From Phyto melanocephala (Eukaryota > Arthropoda > Insecta > Diptera > Rhinophoridae), in the NCBI GenBank assembly GCA_941918925.1, contig OW799234.1, forward strand, positions 59,934,968 to 59,998,967: 64,000 nucleotides of DNA, read 5' to 3'. Below, in pieces: positions 46,853 to 58,658 of the stretch (position 1 is the first letter of the stretch; each line of letters starts with the position of its first letter). The translations under genes and the position numbers were made by a program. Below the pieces are notes generated by a model. That model did no database searches. It was not told the origin of the DNA and saw only the letters and a program-made list of their open reading frames with translations.

Positions 46853-47461
46853 AGGTCTGTCTGCGTACACATATTTTGCATCATTTTATGCAAAATGTTA
46901 CAAAATCTTGCAAAATGTTGTCTGTGTACTCAAAATCTCTTACAGCGAGAGAGCAAAAAAAAATTTTTTTTTGACAGTTGGAAGTTGAGAACTTGCAAAA
47001 TGTTGTTGGAGAAATTTCTTTTTGCAAGATTTTGCAACTAGTTTGAACAGCTGTTTTTTTATTTACTAATTATGAAAAAATTTTTGTGAAACGAAAATAA
47101 AAATTGAAATTTAACAATGGCAGAGGTAAGTAGTTAGAACTGTGCTGATTTTTAACGTTTATAAAATATTATAATAAAAAACATTTTACCGTAATGTAAG
47201 TGGATAGGAGATGGCAGAACCGATAAACTTAGCATTTTTTAATTTACCGCGAGAATTCACTTTCGCGTACACATATGCTAAAACTCTTTTGCTTTGTAAT
47301 TTCAATTGTTTACACACCGATCAGCTGTTTTCTTGCAAAATTTTACTGGATACTGTCCGTGTACTTTTTGATATATTTTTAGCCGCCAGAGTAAAATTGG
47401 TCTTACTCTCCCAAAAAAATTTACTGAGTATTTGCTACTGGAAAAGTACGCAGACAGACCT
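46853..47461. mobile_element. TIR element, 609 bp, probably Harbinger-like MITE
   Basis: Perfect 16-bp inverted ends: AGGTCTGTCTGCGTAC at 46853-46868 and its complement at 47446-47461. The flanking triplets are ATT on both sides (46850-46852 and 47462-47464), a 3-bp duplication as in PIF/Harbinger. Internally, tgcaaaatgttgtctgtg and gttgcaactag-type words recur near both ends. The word gaacagctgttttt also appears upstream of the Harbinger transposase relic at 49733. The ATGGCAGAG at 47117 followed by GTAAGTAG looks like a leftover first exon with splice donor. No transposase. Confidence 0.65.
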
Positions 47462-47699
47462 ATTCTTTATTGAAAAAATAATAGTCCATTACAAATTAAA
47501 CTTTAGATAAGACAACATTTCTAAAATATTTTTATAGTTTTGGTATGTATTTAAAAGGTTTTTTTATTTGAAGGATGTAAAACTTATTATATAAAATCAA
47601 CATTTAAAACAATTTAAAGGGCGATACAAACCAAGAATCCAATGAATTAGGTCACCAAAGAGAAAATGAGAAAGTCCTTAAAATTAAGGGCTTGATACA

Positions 47700-48376
47700 T
47701 TATGAAATACAACCTAAATTTTAAGGTGAAAAAATTGCTGCATTCTAGGGGTGTTAAGGTGGATAAAGCCGTAACTATTATATTTTATACCTTTTTGTAG
47801 TTAACTTTATTTTACTAGTCATACTCTTTTATTTTTGTCCATATTGACTCTTTACATGGTAGAGAAACTGAAAGAAACCAATTTACGTTTGTAAATTTTG
47901 GGAAAAACACCAAAGCAGTTGTATTTTGGTACTTATATCTTAGTTAGTTTCAAACTGATTTTCCACAGATTCTTATTTCTTGTCTTAATTCTGTAAAAAA
48001 AATTATTTAGGAGCTTAAAAAATTTGATATATTTAAAAAAATATGTATTTTTTCAAATAATGTTTGCCTATAACTTTGCTGATTAGAGACCGATTTATGC
48101 AAAATTTTTCACGAATATCTCTGAAATCATACCTTATCTATAAAAAGTTTGGATTGATTTTTAATACCGATCTGCTCTTAAATTTCTTACACAGGTCTTG
48201 GCGATGTCGGGGGACTTCAAAAAGTAATTTCAACATACACACGGATAGACGGGCAAACGGACAGAGGAACATATTTCAATGGACTCCACTCGACATAAGA
48301 TTTCAGAAAATATATTTTTTTTATGAGGCCGGTAATGAATATTGTAGAAATTTTACATGGAATGACAAACTACAGT
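47700..48376 (+). repeat. INE-like repeat, internal/right part
   Basis: Landmarks 'ttattttactagtcatac', 'tttgggaaaaacaccaaagc', 'cacggatagacgggcaaacgg' and a closing 'aatattgtagaaatttta'. Left hairpin end not seen. Diverged. Confidence 0.45.
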
Positions 48377-48532
48377 TTACAAATAAGAGTGTTTTTTTTT
48401 CGGCTGTGCCGAATCTGATAATACCCCTCACCATCATGTACATAGGTATAATCCCAAATCGTAGCTTCACCTATATTTCATGTTATAAGCCATTTTTCCT
48501 TGCTATTTCCGACGCCATCCTAGGTACCTAAA
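48377..48532 (+). repeat. INE-like repeat, left-end fragment
   Basis: Starts 'aaataagagtg', then a T run, then half hairpin tcggctgtgccgaat and 'aatacccctcaccatcatg'. It stops at 48532 where another copy begins. Confidence 0.5.
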
Positions 48533-49239
48533 AACAAGTAAGAGTGGTATATTCCGCCATGCCGTATCTTATATACCCTTCACAACGTGTAGTCATGCAA
48601 TAACAATTGTTTGTATCACCATTCATCTCATATGAAACACGTACATACATATAAAAAAAATACATACATGTATAAACATCTCACTGCAAAATTATAAATT
48701 GAGTTTACGTATGAATGTTTTCAAAAAAAAAAAATTAAAAAAAAAATTTTAAAAAAATATATAATAAAAAATTTTAAAAAAATAATAAAAATATAAATAA
48801 TATATAAAATAAAAAATAAATAAACAATTTTTTTGGTTCAGCTGGAATTCGATACCATGTTTACTTTAACCAGTAAACCACGTTTGTATGTATGTGTTAT
48901 ATGTTGTTGCTGTGGAAAAAAAACGAGGTGGTCGTGGTTTTTTGCTCATATATTTATCAGAAAGTTACGGGGCGATTGTGCTGAATTTCAATAGCGATTC
49001 ATTCTCGGATATTTCCAAAAGTTTGTTGCCATACACAGATCTGAGGAACATATAGTTGCTTCTAAAAGTTGATTTAAACCAACACAGGGACAGACGGTCA
49101 GAGCTTAAGCGACTCCTCTATTCATAAGCCTTCAGATAATATATACTTTATGGGGTCTGAAATGAAAATTGTAGAAATTACAAACGGAAAGACAAAGCTA
49201 TATACATATACCCTTGTGCACCACAGGTGAAGGGTATAA
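48533..49239 (+). repeat. INE-like repeat with low-complexity interior
   Basis: Left end 'aacaagtaagagtgg', hairpin attccgccatgccgtat (drifted), 'tatacccttcacaac'. Right end 'gtgcaccacaggtgaagggtata'. The centre holds an A/T low-complexity stretch (48720-48830) and the block 'gaggtggtcgtggttttttg', which recurs in reverse at 56375-56400. Confidence 0.6.
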
Positions 49240-49732
49240 AAATGCTGACAAGTAAGTGCAATCAATATTTATTTTTATTATTATTAAAATATGTAAGTTT
49301 TTAATTTTTGTAATCATTTAACAACTTTTGAATTAGTTTAACTTTTTTGTAGTGTAAAACTTTCTTTTTAATATGTTTGCGGTTTATTAGCTAACAAAAA
49401 ACATTGCTTAGGTCTGGAGAAAAATTAAGCTTTGGTAAAAGCTTTCAACGCAGTTTTTAACTACTCATACATACATATATGTATTAGGTTTTAACAAATG
49501 GTATGAACCCAAAAGTATGTATTTGTCATTACCATTATCTTTCTTATATATTTAGCATAGTTAACTAAATATTCCATATACTTTTGCAAATATACTTTGC
49601 AAATATATCGGTCGGAGTTATAATAACAAAATACCTACATAATTCATTTACCATTTCTTAGTGTACTTTTCACATTGGTTTCTACATATTTTTATATAAA
49701 TACGCTATAAATCGTGCATAATACCATAGACA
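49240..49732. other. AT-rich spacer
   Basis: Nothing supported. Confidence 0.5.
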
Positions 49733-50862
49733 GACGACAGCGTTAATTTGCATTAAAATCTCACTAATGCAAATTAAAATTTTGCTGTGACAGACGACTG
49801 TTTCTGCATTTAGTAAACAGCTGTTTGTTTGTCAACTATTTTTTTTACATTGACATCGAAATCAAATGGATAGAAGGCAAAAAGTACAAATAGCAGCTAT
49901 GCTGTTGGTGAACAATACCTGTTTTTTTGAAAGAAGGCTGAAATTACTTTTGCTAAAACTGCTCCATAATGTAAAAATTGTAAATGCACTAGCAATCACA
50001 AATCTGAACATGTTGCTACAAGTTGGGATGGCAGTAGGACACTCTGAAATAAGAGAAAGGCAATTGTGGAAATTCGTAGGTTCAATTGTATCTTTTCATG
50101 GAGATTATAATTCATATGTAGGTATCTGGTATTTTTTTAAAGGACCGTAACAGCACTTTTTGGGAGTGTGACGTGCTTGCGATGGACGATATTAGATTTA
50201 AGGAAAACTTTCGCCTAAACAGAAAGGCATTCAAAAAAGTGTGTGAAAAAGTACAACATATGGAAAGATTGGATACCAATATGAGGCTTTGTATTCGACT
50301 CGAAAAGAGAGTGGCAATAGCATTATTCGCATTGGGATCGGCAGCAGAATATAGGACTGTTGGCAGTTTATTCGGTGTGGGACGCAGTACCGTTGGTGAA
50401 ATTGTTATAGATTTTTGCCACGCGATATGTAACAATCTAGCTCACTGTATTAATTCGTATCCTCCACATCTCCAAGAAATCAAACAGATTGTTGATGGAT
50501 TCGAACAACTTGGGTTTCCACAATGCTTTGGAGCTGTGGATGGATGTCATATTGAAATTCAGCCAAAAAAAGAGGATGCAGTAGACTATCATAATTATAA
50601 AGGCTGGTATTCAGTGGTTTTATTGGCAAGTTGTGATTACAGGTAACATCTCTTTTAAGGTTATTGCAAAATTTTACATTTGTGCTTGTATTCTTTTCAG
50701 ATCAAAATTCACATATATAAACATTGGATCAAGTGGGAAAAATAACGACTCGTACATTTTTGAAAAAAGTTCTTTAAAAAGATTTCATGAAAGCGCTGAC
50801 ATTTTTGCACAAAATAGCAAAGTAATTGCGGACGTCAATGTGCCTTTATTGCTTTTGATTTA
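49733..50862 (+). pseudogene. PIF/Harbinger transposase relic (HARBI1-like) with an intron
   Basis: The main exon (50173-50642, frame open a little upstream) gives 157 residues with a Harbinger layout: an HTH-like region VGSLFGVGRSTVGEIVIDF at 63-81, then FPQCFGAVDGCHIEI with the first catalytic Asp (D123), then VDYHNYKGWYSVVLLASCDYR. The reading frame crosses a clean 58-bp intron (50643-50700, GTAACA...TTTTCAG). The second exon continues SKFTYINIGSSGKNNDSYIF with the second Asp (NNDS), then runs to a stop at about 50862. The final Glu region is missing. An upstream frame (49866-50150) may be the N-terminal part, joined by a one-base shift near 50140. The 5' flank starts with gacagacgac and a TAATTTGCATTA / TAATGCAAATTA hairpin at about 49746-49776, perhaps the element's subterminal end. 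The right end is not found. Confidence 0.75.
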
Positions 50863-51390
50863 AAATATTTAATATTTAGGGCATTGTTGTTGTATGTGTT
50901 ACAAGAATATGTATGTGAAAGCTCTTCAGATAACGCTAATAAAAAAAAAGTACACTGGGAAAATTCATTACAATATGACATTGCGAATTTTAGCAGATAT
51001 GTATGTATCGTATTGTTTCGACTCTGTTAATAAACAAGATTTTTAATTTACATACATTAGTACCTACTTTACGTTTTGTTTTTATAAAAAAAAAATTTGG
51101 GTTCTAAATCGGCCATTTTGACTTGAACGTGCGAGTTTTCTATGCTTTTAATATAGAGATTTCGAAGAAAAGGAGTGTATGTAATTTTTATTTGAGAAAA
51201 ATAGGACGTTAATATCAAAAGAGATGGACAGTTGCTCCTAAACACCCCATAATAATAATACGAGAACGTCATATTTACAATGGGTTTACACCAACATTTT
51301 TAACAAATACAATTAAAATGTTTTTATAAAGTTATGGCAGGCCAGTTAAAACAACATATTTGTTTGTCCTCTTAATATAAAGGGTGTTTT
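50863..51390. other. AT-rich spacer
   Basis: No gene supported. The 3' end of the Harbinger relic must have been lost before or within this stretch. Confidence 0.45.
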
Positions 51391-53475
51391 TATACCCGCC
51401 ACCAAAAAAATGGTGGGGGTATATTCATTTTGTCATTCCGTTTGTAACACATCGAAATATCCATTTTAGACCCCATAAAGTATATATATTCTGAATCAGG
51501 GTTTGATTTGATGACGATCTAGCTATGTCCGTCCGTCTGTCCGTCTGTTGAAAGCACAATAGAGGTCGCACCGAAAAAGCTAGGGGGCTCAAATTTTGCC
51601 AGAATCTTTCTTATAGACAAGGTTTGTTTGGTATTGAAAATCGGCTAAATCTGAATATTAGGAACAGAGTTCTAGCTCGAAAAGCAAGAGTAGGTCGAAA
51701 AAACAGTGTCCTTCGAACATCGAATAAAATGGAATTGTGTCCAAACGCATTAACGTAGACTCATGAAACTTCAAATATATATTTCCTGAGTAAAAGCAAT
51801 ATTTTTCCCCGAAAATTATCGAAATCAATCTATGCATTAGGAGAGGAGTTATCGATCAAAATGTACGAAAATTTATACCGCACAGTGTATTTTTCGGTAT
51901 ATTTAAAAACAAAAACGTCATAAAAGCAACAAAATTGGATGTACGACTCTGAAATTTTGCACAATTTGCTTTTTGGTAACGGAAAACCAATGTGCCACGC
52001 CCACCTCCCATATAACGTTTTACCTAAAATTCATATAATTTCTCTATTAATAAAGATTTTGGAATAACAAAGGGCTACATAGAAACACATAAGTTGTACT
52101 CATTCGCAAAAACAACTTTGACACGCCTACTATAACGCCCACTTTTCACGTTATCTACCGTTAATGAAATTTGAAAGCTCATAAAACCGCCAAAATTAGA
52201 GGTATGATGATCAAATTTGCTACGCATATCCCCCTAGGCAATGTCATTAGTGTGCCAGAAAATTAAGATGCCACGCCCACTTTTACGCCCACCTCCCATA
52301 TAACGTTTTACCTAAAATTCATATAATTTCTCTATTAATAAAGATTTTGGAATAATAAAGGGCTATATTGAAACACCTAAGTTGTACTCATTCGCAAAAA
52401 CTTTGACACGCCTACTATAACGCCCACTTTTCACGTTATCTACCGTTAATGAAATTTAAAAGCTCATAAAACCGCCAAAATTAGAGGTATGATGATCAAA
52501 TTTGCTACGTATATCCTTATAATCAATGTTATTGTTGTGCCAAAAAGTTTAGGTGACACGCCCACTTTAACGCTCACCTCCCATATAACGGTTTATCTTA
52601 AATTTATGTTATTTCTCTATTGACAAAGTTTTTGGGAAAATAAAGGACTATATTGAAATATCTAAGTTGTATTTATTAGCAGAAACTTTATTGACACGCC
52701 TACTTTTCCACTTTTACTAAAAGACTAAATTTACGAAAACATTTTACTATCATATCGAAGTTATTAAGGGTGGTTAAATTTTAAGAGCCGATGTTGATTT
52801 TAAATAAAACACAAATTATTTAAGAATTTATTATCATTTCTTTTTATAATGATAATATTTGTATGGTTCAATTATGTATTTAACAAAATATCGGCCAAAT
52901 GCCCCCCCCCCATCCTTGGCGCTACTCCTCTATCTGATGGTCCAAATTTTCAATGACAATGTTGATGCTCAATTGTTAGGCGTGATGATGAGTCGAGGTT
53001 GACTGCTCTTTTGCCACACTATCGCAAAAAACAGCAATAGTTCCCATTCAACGAACTAAGAAGGCATTCACAGATTTTCTAACATTTTTTACAGATCTGT
53101 TTTGCAGAAATTTAAATATTTTTTACAATTCTCCCGATTGCGGACGAATTTGAACGATTATGTTGATCAAAATAATCATGAAGTGCACAAAATGCATTTT
53201 GATTTGAACGCCCATTTTTATAAAAAAACCTGAATAACTTTAAAGCGTTGTTCATTTGCGTATCTTTCCAAGGATCAAATTGAGTAAGTTTAAGATTGAG
53301 AAATGTTAAATGAAATGCAGAAAACAAATTTAAAGACTAGGTGTAGTTCACCTTCAACATGGGCCCTTAAAATTTAACCACCCTCTACAAAGAAAGTGAT
53401 ACATATTTTATTATAAAGAGATTATTCCATAGCGATTAACAAAATAATAAATATTGTGCTGTTACCCAAAAAGTT
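51391..53475 (-). repeat. INE-like repeat, copy ii (reverse) with nested mariner
   Basis: Begins with the terminal hairpin tatacccgccacc-aaaaaaa-tggtgggggtata in reverse, then 'accccataaagtatatat', 'cgtccgtctgtccgtctg' and 'gaggtcgcaccgaaaaagc'. Three tandem modules of about 285-288 bp follow (ccacgcccac at about 51993, 52272 and 52558). Beyond the mariner, 53386-53470 matches 36790-36885 of copy i in reverse. It is truncated just before the attcggc hairpin end. Confidence 0.7.
52766..53385 (-). mobile_element. Deleted mariner (M2) nested in INE-like copy ii
   Basis: About 620 bp, the reverse-oriented sister of M1: ends AAGGGTGGTTAAATTTTA and TTAAAATTTAACCACCCTC, with TA at 53386-53387. An N-terminal transposase remnant with NALKLFRFFYKNGRSNQNAF and SSAIGRIVKNI is on the minus strand at 53112-53327. 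It occupies the same site of the INE-like repeat as M1. Confidence 0.75.
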
Positions 53476-53522
53476 TTATGTCATTTCTAAAAAAACGCTG
53501 GATCAGGGAAAACATTCCCTAA

Positions 53523-53942
53523 TCTTCTGTATATATGAAACAGGATGTGTGTATGTATGTAACGTATGGACTCCAAAACGGCTAAGCCGATTTTGATGAA
53601 ATTTTAAGGAAATATTTAGAATATTTAGGCGGGTGACACTATGAAGTCAGATTTTTTTATTTTCGGTCTGCGGGCGGAGGGGCGTGGCAAAATCCAATTT
53701 ACATATTGCACCACCAATGACATGAACATACATATATGTATTTATTTTGTTTGCTTTTTTTTATTTTATTTATTTATTTTTTTTTTGAAAGCCGTTGTCA
53801 TATTTTTCAAAATGAGATATCAAACTCTTAAATCGGTTTTGTAGTTCCAAAGATATTTACAAAAAACCTATGTTAATAATGATCCAAAATCAAACTTTTA
53901 AAACTTTCGCTTAGGGCCAGCAACGCGGACCGGGTCAGCTAG
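53523..53942 (+). mobile_element. Non-autonomous Helitron, family H3
   Basis: 420 bp. Starts A|TCTTCTGTATATATGAAAC, then a gtgtgtatgtatgtaa tract and 'ggactccaaaacggctaagccg'. It ends GGGCCAGCAACGCGGACCGG, GTCAGCTAG, before T. The Helitron end rules are met, but the sequence differs from family H1. It contains the box ggggcgtggc near 53680 and a T-rich interior, with no coding capacity. Confidence 0.75.
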
Positions 53943-56319
53943 TATTATGTAATACTTAATATATGGACAAGTTAAACTAATAAAAATTCCTTAATAATTA
54001 TTATGTTGTGTGTATATCCTTATTAGATGCATTATCGGTGTCAGGAAGAAGAAGTGTGATGGTTGTTGATGAAAAGCCTTTTTTATTATTCCGTTCTCTT
54101 TGCGTACTGCAGCTTATAAAAGGGTAACTGCTCTGAAATAACCTATTCAAGACATCTCGATTTGTATCGCTTCTGCTGAATTTCCTCGAATAATAATATA
54201 ATAATAATAATAATAATAATAGTTGCAATCAATAATTCAAAATACATAAAAGTTAATGACTATATAAATGTATAAGAAAAAGTGCCTGATAAGAAAAAAA
54301 TAGAAAAAATTTTAAAATTTTAAAAAATCATCAAAAATAATGCCGCAAACTTGCGCACACTTATTTTTTTTTTTTTTTTTTTTTTTGTTTCTAAAATGAG
54401 AGGTTCTAAATTTTATTGTGGTATCAAACATAATTCGTAGAGATGCTAACCTCACTTTTAAAAACCTCTTCTTTTTCTTTTTTTTTTTTGCAAAAAATGT
54501 GCATAATTTTGTTTGTTTTTAGCTTTTGAACGAATTGTTTCAACATGATTATTCAACATTTTTAAATTTTTGTTCTTTTTTAAATAACTTGACCAAACCT
54601 TTCAGCGAAAGAAAAATCATTGTTAAAGCTTTATTCGTTTAGCCGCAAAAAAAAAATATTATAAAAACATCCAGAAACCGAAAAGAGCATTTTAATCTCA
54701 TATAATTTTCTTCACTTTCCTGACTTTAGCAGGGTCTCAGAGCTACAAATCGCAACTAAGAGTCTTCAAAATTTACAATATAATGTGAAATATCGTTGTC
54801 TGTTGAGCTTAAGATTTCTTAAAATTCAGTTTTGCCTTTTTGAACAGCTTTTCAGGCCAAATACTTCTCTGTGCATCGTCTAAATCACATTTTATACAAA
54901 TGGAGATATTTGCGATCTTGTGTGAGATTTGGAACTTTCATGGGTACAAACAGAGTCATGTATATACATTTGTGTGTGTTGAGGAAATTATTAAAGCCAG
55001 TGAAGATAGTGATGACCTTGGATATTGTTCAAATTTAGAAGAGTTGTTTTTTTACCTTACTGACCGACATTAGAGAATGAGTGAAAGTTGTTTTTTGACT
55101 GGTAAAATTATGTATTGTTGATTTTTTTGTACAATTTATCAGCAGATTTAAACGCTTGGTCTCCAAGTAACAATTTTTATTACTAAGTATTAGCATAAAC
55201 GTCATCAGAATAACGGCACTTTATTGCTAAAGTATGTCTGTTTTTATTGGGTGGAGAACACGACACAAGTAATTTATTTATAAAATTTAATACTTTTGTT
55301 TTATTTTTTTTGATATCTCACTCTAAATTATTATCAGGTAAAATTATTATAAAATTCCTTTTTTCTGCAAAGAAAAACAAAAAATTCAATAAAAATTAAA
55401 AGGTTTTGACAGCTTATTACGGCAATAATTGCTCAATCAATCAGCAAAGCAATGATTTCACATCAAATTATATGGCAATTTGCGGTATACACGTCACAAT
55501 TTCTATGGACGTAATAAAATTTGACAATAGAAGCAATAAATATTGCTACGTGGAGACCCCGGGTAAAGGCCTTAGGCAGTGCTATTGCACAATCAAAATT
55601 AATTACTATCAGTGCCGATAGCTTTCGCTACAAAAATGAAAAAGTCATATGCTTAAATGCCAAAAATACTGTATTTGATAAATAATAGAAAATATCAGTG
55701 ACAAATTATTTCAGACTTAAAAGTTGTGACAAATTATTTTAGAATGCAATGAGGTTTAAGTTTCCTTGCTTTTGCAAGTGGGACAGTTGTAGCAAACAAG
55801 ATAGTTTACCGCGTTGAAACAGTTTTTTAGCAGTTGCAGGAAGAAGTTATTTTAAAATAACTCGAAATTGTTAGGGTGTTACAAAATCTTTTAAAACTGT
55901 TGTATGTACTCACCTAAGATTTCAAGTTCTGATAAAAAGGATTTTTTGCTGACTGAAGACTGGTAGAGGCCTACACTATAGCCATTACCAGGTCCTAAGT
56001 TTTCGATTTGTTGCTGCAAGTTTTAGTACATTTGGCACTGATAATGAGCTTTTTGGATCTTATAACTTAGGAGTTATTTTATCCAAAACGTATTTATTAT
56101 TACAAATATAAAATACTATTTTATTTTGTATTTTATTCGTCGAACTTTCTTTATGTTTAAACCAAGGCATAAATATTCATCAGGTAATCGCAGTTTGGAG
56201 TGAGCTATTTTATTTATATTTTTTATATATAAATTTTGACATTTGAAATAAATGAGAGAAGAGAGAAAATTATTTTGTATTTATAAACTTTGACTGCTGA
56301 AATTTAAAATAAGTGCTTG
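53943..56319. other. AT-rich non-coding stretch
   Basis: AAT microsatellite at about 54190-54221 and a poly-T at 54364-54386. The minus-strand frame at 54001-54228 (75 codons, SRKFSRSDTNRDVLNRLFQ...) is less AT-biased than its neighbours and could be a small exon, but I see no domain or splice partner. The frame at 55406-55621 likewise has no recognisable content. Confidence 0.4.
54190..54221. repeat. AAT/TAA trinucleotide microsatellite
   Basis: About ten near-perfect ATA/AAT units. Confidence 0.85.
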
Positions 56320-56455
56320 AAAAAAAATTAAGATGGCGAGTCTCCCCATAACTTTCTGAGATATGAGCAAAAAACCACGACCACCTCGTTTTTTTCACAG
56401 AGAGTAAACGTGACATCGAATCCCAGCTTAGCCAAAAAAAATTTTTTTTATATAT
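56320..56455 (-). repeat. INE-like repeat fragment
   Basis: 'cccataactttctgagatatgagc', 'aaaaccacgaccacctcg' and 'gacatcgaatcccagcttagcc' are the reverse of the interior of the copy at 48533 (48835-48975). An isolated piece next to the larger copy iii. Confidence 0.5.
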
Positions 56456-56867
56456 TAATTATATTTTTATTACTTTTTATACCCGCCACCAAAAAAATGG
56501 TGGGGGTATATTCATTTTGTCATTCCGTTTGTAACACATCGAAATATCCATTTTAGACCCCATAAAGTATATATATTCTGAATCAGGGTTTGATTTGATG
56601 ACGATCTAGCTATGTCCGTCCGTCTGTCCGTCTGTTGAAAGCACGATAGAGGTCGCACCGAAAAAGCTAGGCGGCTCAAATTTTGCCAGAATCTTTCTTA
56701 TAGACAAGGTTTGTTTGGTATTGAAAATGGCCTAAGTCGGAATATTAGGAACAGAGTTATAGCTCGAAAAGCAAGAGTAGGTCGAAAAAACCGTGTCCTT
56801 CGAACATCGAATAAAATGGAATTATGTCCAAACGCATTAACGTAGGCTCATGAAACTTCGAATATAT

Positions 56868-58658
56868 CACCCCAATTCTAAATATTCCCAGGGAATTGAA
56901 TTCCCCGGGAATTAATTTTTCCCACGAATAAAATTCCCCTATTCTAAACAGTCGGGGAAGGGAATAACAAGGGAGAGAGAATTTTACATTTTCGAAGTCA
57001 GCTGTTTGCTATTGCTGTTTTGTTTTGACAAAATATTTGCTAATAATTTTTAGCGTAAAAAGTGAATATTCGTAAATAATAAAAAAAAAATTGTTAAAAG
57101 TGAACAAAAATGTTAGTCTAGCGTTGATAATAATAATAGCTGAAGCAGAAAACTCTGAAGCACAAGAATAAGCAAAAGGTAGAAAGGAAAATGCTAAGTG
57201 ACGCCAGCAACCCACTTGAGTTGCCGCACACTTTGTAAATTTTACTTTTGGAGGGTTAGAAAAATATTACAGAGTAAATAAACCGGCGTTCAAATATCTG
57301 TTGGACGTGTTAAGGTATTCAGCCCAAACGTAAGTCCTTTGCAATTTCTCCAATCGTGAAATTGAGTGCGACTTTCCGCTTCTTTGCTGAAGGTTTGTAT
57401 CAAACGGGTATTGGTAAAGATTACGGTGTGTCTGTGGCTCAGTGTAGTGTTAGCAAAGTTCTGGCAGAAGTTATTAATATATAAGGAACATTTACGCCCA
57501 ATGTAGATAACTTTCTGCAGAACTGAAGTGCAAAAACGGAAAGTTGCGTTAGCTCTTTATGTGAAGTATGGCATTCCAAACGTTATTTGATGTGTTGACA
57601 GAACTCAAAAAATTAAAGGTCTGTGATCATGAGCTGAGGATTCAGTACGTTGATGCGTCACATCCCAGAGCGTGTCACGATTCATTTATTTGGAATTCTG
57701 ACGAATTGCGTGCTCACCTTGAGCAAGAATACCTAAGAGGTGGCAGCAATTATTGGCTTCTTGGTAAAGTTTTGAATGATAACAGACAATTCATAAATTA
57801 AACATTTTTTTGCCCACAGGATGAGTCTGTTGAAATAAACTTCAGTGTTGAAATGTGGTTGAACGCATTAATGGTGTTTTAAAAAATAGATGGAGGTGCA
57901 TTCTTGGTGCTAGACAGCTGCACTACGCTCCAAAAAAGGCTGCTAAAATAACAAAATTTTGCTGTGCGTTGCATAACATCTACATTCATTTTAAATGCAA
58001 TGCTGAAGTAAGCGATGTAGAAAATTTAGATTATTTGAGCGCTCAGGATAATGATGTGGTATCCTTAGACTCACCACAATATTTATCCATTGCCCAAAAT
58101 ATTAGAAAATATAATAGAAAAATTTTATAAAAAATATTGCGAATAATCTCTAATAAATTTCTGTAATAAAGCCATTTCTTATATATGTATGTTTTTAGTA
58201 TATACATACATTTTTTTAAAATAAATATAACATTTTATTAAAAAAATTTAAAAACTTCAAAAATTAAAAAAAAAAGATTAATAAAATTTAAAATTATTTT
58301 AAAACTAAAAAACAATTCATTATTCTGCTTCCTGTTTGTTGTTTTTATCCTAAAAGTAACAATAAATTACAATATTTATCACAATTTTTATAAAAAAATA
58401 TTAAATACTTACATTTTTGTCACAACTCCCTTTGAATTTGTTGGCGGATTTTTTCCCAAAAATTGTTATTAAATTCTCCCTTTAATTACCTTTCGTAATA
58501 CCTACTTTTTTCCCAGGGAACAATTTCCCAATTTCGAAGTTCATTTAGAATAAGGGAAAAGGGAAAGGGAACAAATTTCCCCGGGAGAAGTTATTTAGAA
58601 TAGGGGAACAGGGAATAGGGAAATAATTCCCAGGGAATTGTTATTTAGAATTGGGGTG
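56868..58658 (+). mobile_element. PIF/Harbinger-type transposon nested in the INE-like repeat
   Basis: 1791 bp with 17-bp perfect inverted ends: CACCCCAATTCTAAATA at 56868-56884 and its complement at 58642-58658. The flanks read ...aatatat | element | tatatttcc. Uninterrupted copies of the host repeat (for example 51768-51795) read aatatatatttcc, so a 3-bp target duplication (TAT) was made. The subterminal regions are full of ttcccagggaatt and atttagaataggg repeats on both sides, perhaps transposase binding sites. A decayed transposase lies within. Confidence 0.85.
57240..58130 (+). pseudogene. Harbinger transposase, decayed (HARBI1-like)
   Basis: Successive fragments in different frames: KPAFKYLLDVLRYSAQT near 57280, then VKLSATFRFFAEGLYQTGIG and SVAQCSVSKVLAEVIN (HTH region, about 57360-57480), KYGIPNVI-stop-CVD with the first Asp position near 57590, a clean stretch VCDHELRIQYVDASHPRACH DSFIWNSDELR AHLEQEYLRGGSNYWLLG (57620-57770) containing the second Asp in CHDSF, and, in another frame from 57855, VERINGVLKNRWRCILGARQ with the Glu position and CCALHNIYIHF. 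Part of the region between the second Asp and the Glu is deleted. It is a DDE-type nuclease family that is non-functional here. The element type agrees with the 3-bp target duplication. Confidence 0.8.

Noticed and set aside
48720..48830. A/T low-complexity block as a separate satellite or origin
   Set aside because: It lies inside one INE-like copy and has no regular period; it is better explained as degenerate A/T expansion.
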